From UQRS01 sp964481575 (lineage in GTDB: Bacteria; Bacillota; Clostridia; Oscillospirales; Acutalibacteraceae): a stretch of DNA of 39,131 nucleotides. Positions 1 to 8,500 of the stretch are shown piece by piece. The notes under the pieces were generated by a model. The model was not told where the DNA came from. It saw only the letters and a program-made list of their open reading frames with translations, and searched no databases. The stretch covers positions 1 through 39,131 of the forward strand of contig CAYZTR010000018.1 of the NCBI GenBank assembly GCA_964481575.1, given 5' to 3'. How positions within the stretch are numbered: the first letter of the stretch is position 1; each line of letters begins with the position of its first letter. A program made the translations under genes and the position numbers.

Positions 1-293
1 TGGCGAGGGAAGCATAAACACAAGTGAAATCGTATAAAGGGATAAGGCGGACACATTGCGATAAATCCTTTATTTTCAAGCGTTTTGGAGGATTTTATTA
101 AAGCCCTATGAGGAGCAGTAACCACTTATGAAATCGTGGTTTTCAAATTCCAATTTGCCGGGAAAACAGCAAACCCAGCCGAGCCAGCGGGTGGTCAAGA
201 GAAACTTAACTTCGCTCGCAGCTCCGCCCGGTTTTACAGATAGGCAGCCAAGGGGCGACAGCGAGTGCGGCCTTCTTTTTTTGATACTTCTTT
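1..293. other. Left-edge segment without a supported gene
   Basis: I find no convincing gene here. Open frames on the plus strand lack a recognisable product and continue antisense into the broken GH78 gene. On the minus strand, GH78 homology stops at about 294 and the DNA that follows has no relation to the family. The segment has a few A/T-rich runs and no strong promoter. It is best read as the edge of another genetic unit joined to the rhamnosidase remnant, possibly a mobile element (inference). Confidence 0.4.
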
Positions 294-889
294 ACCCTGT
301 ACCAACGGGCGGGTCACGTCATAAGTCTGATAAAAAACATAATTTTCCCCGGCATTTAATTCATAGGCCGTCCAACCGGGGTCAGGAGCGCATCCGACAC
401 CGGATGACCGTTGATCCGGGCTTCATACAATCCCAAGGCTGTGATGTACAGGCGGGCAGCCGCCACCGGCCGGGACAACCGAGATTCCTTGCGGTAATGG
501 GGCGCCGCAGCGCCCTCCTCCTGCTCCTGAGGCAGCCGAATCCACTGGGCCGACCAGTCTTCAGGAGACAACAGCCCCATTTCAAACCAGGCCGGGTCAG
601 AAACAGTATCCCCACCCGCGGCATCCCAAACGGTCACCTGCCAAACATAGCGGGCCGCAGAAACCAGAGGCCGCCCGCCATAGGCAATACCGGACGAATT
701 CCCAGATTCCACCCGCCCTGAATCCCAGACCGGGTGCCCTTCCTTCGCCGCTGGCCAGACCCGAATCTGATAGGCAATCTGGAACCTTTCCCCGTCCGGA
801 GACGCGAACCGCCAGCTGAAGGCCGGCGTCCTGGTGCCGATTCCAAGCGGCGTCTCAGTATGATTCACCTGTAATGCAGACAATTGCAT
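294..889 (-). pseudogene. Truncated, frameshifted GH78 alpha-L-rhamnosidase remnant
   Basis: This is the N-terminal part of a GH78-type rhamnosidase. The start MQLSALQVNHTETPLGI follows a GAGGTGG ribosome site at 5 bases' spacing. There is no signal peptide, so the ancestor was probably cytoplasmic, unlike its secreted neighbours. The fibronectin-like N-terminal domain (about residues 5-140, ending FEMGLLSPEDWSAQWI) and the start of the next beta-sandwich (ARLYITALGLYEARING) are clear. At about 376-381 one base is missing: the family motif TPGW is read as TPVG and a stop soon follows. The other frame continues the homology (GWTAYELNAG, YVFYQTYDVT) to about 294, where all similarity ends. The catalytic domain and any dockerin are absent. 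Two lesions, a 1-base deletion and a 3' truncation, make a functional product very unlikely. Confidence 0.85.
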
Positions 890-919
890 GAAAACCACCT
901 CATTATTATTGCATCCGGC

Positions 920-940
920 GTGAAAAGCATCCCTTTTCAC
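920..940 (-). promoter_or_regulatory. Inverted repeat upstream of the GH78 remnant
   Basis: The sequence GTGAAAAG, five bases, then CTTTTCAC forms a perfect 8-bp inverted repeat about 30 bases upstream of the remnant's start codon. It has operator-like symmetry and may be a leftover regulator site of the ancestral gene. No regulator can be assigned to it. Confidence 0.3.
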
Positions 941-949
941 CCGCCTTAT

Positions 950-997
950 AAAAACTGCACCCCGCAGGCAAACCAACGGTTCCCCCGCAGGGTGCAG
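950..997 (-). terminator. Rho-independent terminator after the first secreted GH78 gene
   Basis: A 14-bp stem (955-968 with 984-997, two G-U pairs) is followed on the minus strand by a run of five T. It begins only 7 bases after the stop of the 1406-residue rhamnosidase. Its stem shares the GCACCCTGC core with the terminator of the neighbouring GH78 gene at 5543-5573. Confidence 0.85.
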
Positions 998-1003
998 ACC
1001 TGC

Positions 1004-4000
1004 TTAGTTTTGATTTAAAATGTTTTTCCGCAACAGCACCACATCGGTAACACTCAGGTTGCTGTCCTGATTCATATCCCCAATCGGATCAAAGTTATTG
1101 GCCAGAATACTCTTCCGCAGCAGCACCACATCAGTAACGCTCAGGGTGCCGTCCTGATTCATGTCACCCAGCAGCACTTCGGGGGCCTCGGCAAGCACCT
1201 GGAAGGTGTAAGTGCCGCTGCCTAACTCGACAACTGCTTTGCAGTCCTCCACGCCCTGAACGATAACGCCGGTGCGGTCGGAAAGCAACGTGCCGTCCAG
1301 CAGAACTGCATCCTCCTCTGTCACCAGAGGCAAATACAGGGTAGCGGTGGTATTGGTGGGAACGGTAACCGTCAGGGTCATACGGCCATCCTCACCGGTC
1401 TGCCACTTACTTCCCACATCGCCGTAAATAGAATCATAGGTGCAGTCTACCCAGGTGATATTGGTCTGCCCCTCCGGCAGATCCTCACCGGAACGCAGGT
1501 CCGGGGTGGGCTGGAGAATAAAGTGTTGGAAGCCGGGCTGACTTTCATCTGCTTCGATGCCGGCCATGTAACGGTACATCCACTCACCCACGGCGCCGTA
1601 GGCGTAGTGATTAAAAGAGTTCATGCCGGGATCCTTAAAGCCGTTCTCAATGGTGTAGCTGTCCCAGTTCTCCCAGATGGTGGTAGCACCCTGATCCACG
1701 CTGTAAAGCCAGGAGGGATAGTCGTGCTGGAGCAACAGGGTATAGGCCATGTCGGAGGCCCCTACCTCACTGAGCGTCTGGTTCAGAATGGAGGTACCGA
1801 TGAAGCCGGTGGAAAGCCGGTTGCCGTTGTCCTTGATCTTCTGGAGCAAAGTCTCCAGAGCATGATTCCGCTGTTCTTCAGTGGCAAACAGATCCAGCTT
1901 CAGGGCCAGCAGATAGGTGGTCTGGGTGGCCACATTCAGGGTCCCGTCCTCGTTGACATACCGAAGGTTAAACTCGGCCTTAATGTCCTCAGACAGCTGA
2001 GCATATTTGGCTTGGGCCTCGGTGCTGCCGATGGCGGCGGCCATCTTTGTCATCAGTTGCGCGGAATAGGCATAGTAGGTCACCGAAACATACCGTTTAA
2101 CATTATCATCGTTAAGTTCCGGAGAAACCCAGTCGCCGGAAGCGGCACCGCCGCCGTTGTATTTCCATTGGTCATCCCCCTGCCGTGCCATCATATCCAT
2201 ATACTTCTCCATGGACTCAAAGTGCTCCCGGATCAGCTGGGTGTCACCGTACATGAGATAGACATTCCAGGGGACGATAATGCCGGCTTCGGCCCAGCCA
2301 CCGTTACCGCCACCCACAATGTGGGTATTGGGGGCCACATCAGGATAGCCACCCTCCAGATTGCCCGCCTCGGGGCCAAACTGGGAATCCCGCATATCCT
2401 GGAGCCACTTGCGGTAGAAGCTGACCACATCAGAGTTATAGGTGGCAGTGCGGGAGAAAATGTGGGTATCAGCCGTCCAGCCCAGCCGCTCATTCCGCTG
2501 GGGGCAGTCGGTGGCAGTGCTCAGGAAGTTGCACCGTTGACCCCACTGGATGTTGGAGTACAGCTGGTTCACCGAATCATCGCTGCAAACAAGGGTGCTG
2601 TTTTCCTCGTTGGCATTGCCCACCACAATCCCCTTGAGATCGGTAATTTCAATATCGGCGGTGGCGGTAATCTCCACATAACGGAAGCCATAGAAAGTAA
2701 ACCGTGGATTGTAGGTCTCCCCTGCGGCATCCCCCCGCATGATATACTGACCGGAAGCCTTGGCCTCCAGGTAGTTGGCGTTGTAGACACTGCCTTTAGG
2801 GCCGTCGTTTTTCCGGCTGGCCTCACCGGAGTCATTGAGCATTTCGCCGAAATGAATGTTTACAACGGTTCCCTCAGCTCCCTTGGCAGTAAACCGCTCC
2901 CAGCCGGTAATATTCTGCCCCAGGTCAAAGATAACCGTCTCCCCGGCTTTCAGGGGAAAGGGGAAGGTGGGATTCTCCACATTGGCAATCTCCCCATAGG
3001 TGGAGCCGTTGTCCTGGACACCCTGGTACTTGGTAATGGTAACAGGAGTGCGGGACAGCTCCTCCCGGGACTGGACGGTAGTACCAATGGCCGCCATAAC
3101 CACACCCCGGAAATCGGTCTTGGTAGCGGCAGCGACCCAATCAGAAGCGTCAAACCCGGCCTGGGACCAAGTCTCGATGCCGTCCCGGGTGGCGTCGTAG
3201 ATTTCACCGTTGTAAATATCGGCGTAGGTCACAGCCCCATCCTTACTGCTCTGCCAGCTGTTGTCGGTAACCAAAATCTGGTGGCTACCGTCGGCGTAAG
3301 TGATATCCAATTTGATCATCAGGCCGTTGGCCGTCTTGGAATAGGCTGAGCCGCCCCGCTGGGCGATGATGCCGTTGTACCAACCAGACGCCACCTCGGC
3401 GCCAATGGCATTTTCCCCAGCCTGAATCAGATGGGTAACATCGTACGTCAGATAAAAAACCGTGTCATCATAGTCGGTCCAGCCGGGCTTCAATTCATCA
3501 TAGGTAGTAGTATTTCCGGTTTGGCGCCCCACCCGGACGCCGTTAAGATACAGATCGGAGACACCCAGGGCACTATAATATACCCGGGCGGAAGCCACCT
3601 GCTGTTGCTCCACAGTAAAGTCCTTACGGAACATGGAAGCGGCAGAAGTGCGGTTCTCCAACACCTTCAGTTCGGAAGAGGTGACGATTTCCAGCTTTTT
3701 GTTGCCGTCTACTTCCACAATATCGCCACTGCTGAAGGGGTTTATGCCGGTTTCAAAATCAGCATCCAGCAAAACCTTTTCCATCCCGTCCTGATAGCGA
3801 ACCGCCTTCACGTTGTCAAACCGGCCCCCTTCATTGTAGAACCGGAAGCCAAAGTATCCCTCTATCAAAGCGTCGGAGGAATTGAAAAAAATATCCACCC
3901 GTACATCATCCAGGAAGGTCAGAATCAGATTGCCCTGCACCTGAATAGACAGGTGATGCTCTTGGGTTAACAGAGAATCTTTTGTGAACTGGGTAGGCAG

Positions 4001-5224
4001 GGGAATATCCTGGGAATAAACATTGGAACCGCCGGAGAAAATATGCCGCCGCAGATAAGGCTGATTTGCCCCGGTGGTATTAATGGCCCAAAGGTAGAAG
4101 GTGCTGGTATCCTTGGCAGAGAAAACAACCCCCACATTGTCCCGAACAATTTGGAAATCCATTTCGTAGGTGTAGTTCAGGTTGCGTTCCGCCGGCTCGG
4201 TCTGCTCCAGCACCCGGATCTCATTAGAGTCCTGCACCAGCAGCTTTTTGCTGCCGCTGTCTTCGGTAATGGTGCCACCGGTGAAGGGGTTGACACCATC
4301 TTCAAAATCCAAATCCAGACGAACCGTCTCCGTTTCACCCTGATAGCTGACAGCTTTGACGTTATCCACCAGACCGCCTTCATTGTGAACCCGGAACCCG
4401 AACAGCCCTTCCACCAGGGCACCATAGGTATCTGTATAGGTGTCTATGGTCAAGTCGTCCATCTGGGTGGTCACCGTGGAACCCTCCACTGTGATCTTCA
4501 AATGATGGGTAGCATTCAATAAGGATTCCTTGGTGAACTGAGCTGGCAAAGTCACATCCTCCACATAAAGCCAACTGCCGCCGGAACAGATATGCCGCCG
4601 CAGAGCAGGGGCAGTACCGGTGGTATTGACAGCCCACATAAAGAAATTGGAGGAATCCTGTGCAGCAAAAATCACGCCAAAATTATCATGCGTAATACGG
4701 AAATCCATTTCATAGGTATAATGGACATTTCCCTCCGATGCCGCTTCCGTGCTGCCGGGATCATATTTCAGCCACTTGGCCCCCGACCAATCCTCGGTAG
4801 TCAGCAGGCCGGTCTCAAAGGTAGCGGTATCGCTGACCGTCTCGCCCCCCTGATTGTCCCAAATCCGAACACTCCAAACATAAACCGTCTGGGACTTCAG
4901 AGCGGTGCCAGCGTATTCAATATTGTTACTGCGGCCATCGGAAACCTTGCCGCTGTCCCAAACGATCTCACCGGTCTCCCCGCCCTGCCGGACGATGACC
5001 TGGTAGGCCGTCTGGAGAAATCCCCGGACGGAAGACGACAATTCCCAACTAAATACCGGCTTAGTCGAATCCAGCCCCATGGGGTTTTCCAAATAATCGG
5101 TGCGCAGATGGAGAATTTCCACCTGTGACGCCGCCGCTCCAGTGAAGGATGCTGCTGGAACCATGGTCAGCAGCAAAACGGAAGACAACAGCGTGCTGAA
5201 AAAGCGAAGCCATGCTCGTTTCAT
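1004..5224 (-). CDS. Secreted GH78-type alpha-L-rhamnosidase with duplicated LamG-like module and dockerin
   Basis: Predicted to hydrolyse terminal alpha-L-rhamnose from plant glycans outside the cell. The 1406-residue protein starts at the ATG behind AGAGAGG; an upstream in-frame start would bury the signal peptide. In order: signal peptide (about 1-32, ending AAA-S), fibronectin-like rhamnosidase N domain (about 35-155), two consecutive LamG/concanavalin-like modules (about 166-347 and 348-527), the beta-sandwich domains (YLNGVRVG, FDLGQNITGW), and the (alpha/alpha)6 catalytic domain. The last has DCPQRNERLGW (D906; E912 probable general acid) and TTIWENWDSY (E1185 probable base). A two-repeat dockerin occupies 1353-1406. 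Family and fold follow from these motifs; the exact substrate, such as rhamnogalacturonan side chains, is inference. It is transcribed alone from a promoter at 5324-5352 with an AraC-type site upstream. Confidence 0.92.
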   Translation of the reverse strand: MKRAWLRFFSTLLSSVLLLTMVPAASFTGAAASQVEILHLRTDYLENPMGLDSTKPVFSWELSSSVRGFLQTAYQVIVRQGGETGEIVWDSGKVSDGRSNNIEYAGTALKSQTVYVWSVRIWDNQGGETVSDTATFETGLLTTEDWSGAKWLKYDPGSTEAASEGNVHYTYEMDFRITHDNFGVIFAAQDSSNFFMWAVNTTGTAPALRRHICSGGSWLYVEDVTLPAQFTKESLLNATHHLKITVEGSTVTTQMDDLTIDTYTDTYGALVEGLFGFRVHNEGGLVDNVKAVSYQGETETVRLDLDFEDGVNPFTGGTITEDSGSKKLLVQDSNEIRVLEQTEPAERNLNYTYEMDFQIVRDNVGVVFSAKDTSTFYLWAINTTGANQPYLRRHIFSGGSNVYSQDIPLPTQFTKDSLLTQEHHLSIQVQGNLILTFLDDVRVDIFFNSSDALIEGYFGFRFYNEGGRFDNVKAVRYQDGMEKVLLDADFETGINPFSSGDIVEVDGNKKLEIVTSSELKVLENRTSAASMFRKDFTVEQQQVASARVYYSALGVSDLYLNGVRVGRQTGNTTTYDELKPGWTDYDDTVFYLTYDVTHLIQAGENAIGAEVASGWYNGIIAQRGGSAYSKTANGLMIKLDITYADGSHQILVTDNSWQSSKDGAVTYADIYNGEIYDATRDGIETWSQAGFDASDWVAAATKTDFRGVVMAAIGTTVQSREELSRTPVTITKYQGVQDNGSTYGEIANVENPTFPFPLKAGETVIFDLGQNITGWERFTAKGAEGTVVNIHFGEMLNDSGEASRKNDGPKGSVYNANYLEAKASGQYIMRGDAAGETYNPRFTFYGFRYVEITATADIEITDLKGIVVGNANEENSTLVCSDDSVNQLYSNIQWGQRCNFLSTATDCPQRNERLGWTADTHIFSRTATYNSDVVSFYRKWLQDMRDSQFGPEAGNLEGGYPDVAPNTHIVGGGNGGWAEAGIIVPWNVYLMYGDTQLIREHFESMEKYMDMMARQGDDQWKYNGGGAASGDWVSPELNDDNVKRYVSVTYYAYSAQLMTKMAAAIGSTEAQAKYAQLSEDIKAEFNLRYVNEDGTLNVATQTTYLLALKLDLFATEEQRNHALETLLQKIKDNGNRLSTGFIGTSILNQTLSEVGASDMAYTLLLQHDYPSWLYSVDQGATTIWENWDSYTIENGFKDPGMNSFNHYAYGAVGEWMYRYMAGIEADESQPGFQHFILQPTPDLRSGEDLPEGQTNITWVDCTYDSIYGDVGSKWQTGEDGRMTLTVTVPTNTTATLYLPLVTEEDAVLLDGTLLSDRTGVIVQGVEDCKAVVELGSGTYTFQVLAEAPEVLLGDMNQDGTLSVTDVVLLRKSILANNFDPIGDMNQDSNLSVTDVVLLRKNILNQN
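3647..4729 (-). repeat. Tandem duplication of a LamG-like module inside the GH78 gene
   Basis: Two adjacent coding units of about 540 bases (about 4184-4729 and 3647-4183) encode clearly homologous modules. Shared features in the same order are YTYEMDF, GV(I/V)F(A/S)A, LRRHI.SGGS, FTK(E/D)SLL, GFR, NEGG..DNVKAV.YQ and a closing DFE.G(V/I)NPF. They interrupt the usual passage from the fibronectin-like domain to the rhamnosidase beta-sandwich. The third rhamnosidase (13592-17974) has one such module in the same place. Confidence 0.85.
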
Positions 5225-5323
5225 ATATACCTCTCTCCTTTGCATCCACTGGGAATTTCCAAAGATCATTGGAAAGTTTCTCCATGTTTCTTGCTTTTTT
5301 GTTAAAAAAGCTCTTATAACTTC

Positions 5324-5352
5324 ATTATAAAGGGTGAAATACGGAATTGCAA
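5324..5352 (-). promoter_or_regulatory. Promoter of the first secreted GH78 gene
   Basis: On the minus strand TTGCAA (5352-5347), a 17-base spacer and TATAAT (5329-5324) form a good sigma-A-type promoter about 100 bases before the start codon. The AraC-type half-sites begin just upstream of the -35 box. Confidence 0.75.
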
Positions 5353-5353
5353 C

Positions 5354-5390
5354 CACAATTTATTGCGTTTTAATCCAAGATTATTGCTGT
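5354..5390. promoter_or_regulatory. Candidate AraC-type operator (direct half-sites 21 bp apart)
   Basis: ATTTATTGC (5358-5366) and GATTATTGC (5379-5387) recur at a 21-bp interval, which places both half-sites on the same face of the helix as in many AraC-family operators. The 18 bases at 5373-5390 are identical to 10022-10039, in front of the AraC-type gene. The site abuts the -35 box of the GH78 promoter, the usual place for activation. Confidence 0.65.
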
Positions 5391-5535
5391 CAACGCTCTG
5401 AAATGTACATTACAATTGGAACCCAGAAGCGGCGGGCAAAGGGTTCCAAAACATGTCTTTCTGTAATGCAATTTGCCCTGTCCTTAAAAATAGAGATACT
5501 GCTAACGCACCCTTTCCCCCCAGCGAAAAAATACC

Positions 5536-5573
5536 AAAAAAAGCACCCTGCAGAGCAAGTTTCTGCAGGGTGC
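5536..5573 (-). terminator. Rho-independent terminator after the second GH78 gene
   Basis: A perfect 12-bp stem (GCACCCTGCAGA with TCTGCAGGGTGC, 7-base loop) is followed on the minus strand by seven T (5542-5536). It lies 8 bases after the stop of the 1447-residue rhamnosidase. Confidence 0.9.
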
Positions 5574-5580
5574 GCCAAAC

Positions 5581-8500
5581 TCAATGAAAAGAAAAGGTTC
5601 CATCCTGATTTAAAATGGCTTTCCGCAGTAAAACTACGTCGGTCACAGACAAAGAACCATCTCCATTTAGGTCTCCGGCAGGAGTCTCCGCCGCCGCAGA
5701 GCCAGCCAAAATGGCTTTCCGCAGCAACACCACATCGGTGACACTTAAAACACCGTCACCGTTCAAATCACCTACAAGGAGCCACAAATCCGCCAGATCC
5801 AGCGTCAGGGTCTCCTCTTCCCGGGCAAAAGTCAACACACCGCTGATGCGGCCATTGGCGTTGGCAAAGGGGGTACTCCAATCCACCGTGATACCTGCAT
5901 CCACAAGCCCCATTTGGGCGGCATTCAAAGCGGCTTCAGAAGTCAGGGTATCCTTGGACAGATCCAGCAAATTGGCCGTGGCGTAATTCACCACCTGTTC
6001 CAGAGTCTGACCTTCAGGGCCATAGACCTCCAGTTCAGCCAGCTGCAACCGGTAACGATTGCCGTCGGCGGGATTCGCCCGCACTTTCAAAACTTTGACC
6101 CGCACATATCGGGCCTCCACCGGATTAAAGGAAAAGACCTGGGCCTCTGATTTGACCAGAGGATAGTCAGATTCACTGACAACCGTCTGCCAGTTGCTAC
6201 CGTCCTGAGAAACCTGAATCTCCAGTCTCTGGGGGAAGGTATAGGCATCTCCGCTTACGTCTCTGGGCCAGAGGACCACCCGATCAACGGTCTGGACGCT
6301 CAACAGATCCACCTGGACCCACTCGGTATTGTGGCTGTTGTATTCATCCGAGCTACTGGTATAGCCGCAGCCACCGTTGGAGGTATCCCCGTCGGTCAGT
6401 TTAACGGTGCTCCAATCATTGTTCTCCAGGGAACTGAAAGCGGTGGTGGGCTTATACAGCGCCAGATTTCCCTGATAAACCAGGCAGTCCAGCACCGTTG
6501 TCAGGGCCGCAACCCCCTGCGTCACCTGCAGATTGGTTAAATCCTCCCGGGCCAGCAATGCTTCTGCCTGAGCAATCGCTTCTGCCAGCGCTGTCCCATG
6601 GACAATAATCTGAGCAGGATCCAGCGCCTTGGCAGTGGACACCAGCGACTCCAGCGGTTCCTGATTCAGTGGCAGGGTGTTTTGGGTCTCAAAGGTATAG
6701 TCACCGGCAACCACCTCCATGGTCACGGCGCCGTCAGCATAGGATATCTTGCTGACACCTTCCGCCTGGGCCAGAGCCAGACCGCTTTCGGTAATGGCAT
6801 CGGGACCGTCCACCGGCAAGGTTACGGTGGCCGTCACACCCACTGGCACAGAAATATTGTAGGTCACCGCATCGCCGGTGCGCACCCAGTGGTTGGTCAG
6901 CCGGCCGTAACGGGTTTCAATGGAAGCCTCCAATTCTCCCAAATCAGCCGGCACATAGGGGGCAATGTTGCAGGTATCATAGGAAATGCCGGTGTTTTCC
7001 AAGCCGCCCAGATAACGGTAAAGCCAGGCTTCACCCATTCCCAGCATACAGTGGTTCTGGGAGTCACCGCCGCCCCAGGCCTCGGTCAGGGTGGTTTTTC
7101 CGATAGATACCAGATAATAGTAACCGGGCTGGGTAGTGTTGGTCACCATGCGGTAGGCCACATCGCTATACCCATTCTGGGACAGTGCCGATAACACCGG
7201 TCCAAGGCCCACTTCCCCGGAAGACAAATGATACCCGTTATTGACAATCGAATGAACCAGGGATTCCAGTACCCCGGCCTGTTCGGATTCCGGCACCAAA
7301 CCCAGATACAGGGGCATGCCGTTGGCCGTCTGAGAGCCGGTGTCATAGGTATGGGTCTCCGGATGATAGAAGGTATCCTGAATGGCTTGCCGCACCTTAC
7401 CTTCCAGATCGGTATACTGGGCCAGGACAGCGGCATCCCCCAAGGTTTCGGCCGCTGCAATCATGGCCTTCACTAACTGATAATAAGACAGGGTGATGAC
7501 AAAGCTCACCGAGGTGGTCTCCAGGGCGTACCAGTCCCCCAAATCCCGGTTGACATCGGTATTTTCCAGAATGTAGGGTGCATTTTTGTCCACCAGAGTC
7601 TGGAGATAATCCATATACGCCTGCATGGAACCCCAGGCCTTCTGCAGCTGGGTCAGGTTGCCGTAGGTCTGGTAGGTGTACCAGGGATACAGCACCGCCG
7701 AACCGCACCAGGAAGGATCATTAGGGGTGTCGTCGGGGCCGTCGGACAACAGATGCGCACCATGCCCCACCGTCAGGGGTGGCACTACTGCCGGTACCGA
7801 GCCGTAATCCTTCTGGGCCTCCATAATGTCGTTGGAGAACTTTTGGGCCCAAGCGGCAATGTCGAAGTTGTAGGCAATGGAGGAATACATCAGGTTGGTG
7901 CATTCCATCCACCCCAGCTTTTCCCGCTGGGGGCAGTCCGTCAGAACATTATACATATTATCAGCAATGCCCCGGCTGATGATGGTGTGAATGGAATTAA
8001 TTACCTCCGAATCGGTGTCCAGGACGCCGGTCTGGGTGTTATTACAGTGAAGAATGTACCCGGTTACCTGGTCGGCAGTCAGAGAAGTAACTCCGTGTAC
8101 CTCCAGGTAGCGGAAACCGTGGTAGTTAAATTTGGGGGTATAGGACACCGTTCCGTCCACATCGGCAGTGTAGGAATCAAAAATAGGAGAACCAATGGCA
8201 GAAGTATCCCGGTATCCGTCCTCATCCAGCACTTCAGTGGGCCAAAATTCCACCCGCTGTCCGGCCTCCAGATAACCGGTATAGACAAAGGTACCGGCAA
8301 AATTCCGACCCAAGTCCACCTGGAATATATCCTCCTCCAGCTGGGTCACCGACACAGCCTGCAAGGTCTCCTGGGCGGTGATCGAGGGGTAGGCCTTGGC
8401 CACCAGCTTATCAAAAGGCAGATCTACATCAGCAACCGGCAGAGGAATCTCCCAGTCGGAATAGTCATAGCTGGGCTGGTCAAAACCTGTGTGGGCATTT

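Noticed and set aside
128..721. Plus-strand frame of 197 codons at the left edge
   Set aside because: It runs antisense to clear GH78 homology, has low-complexity basic sequence and lacks a ribosome site.
1523..3349. Long plus-strand open frames opposite the GH78, beta-helix and ADH genes
   Set aside because: They are antisense shadows of GC-rich genes: repetitive Gly/His/Ile-rich products without domains or ribosome sites.
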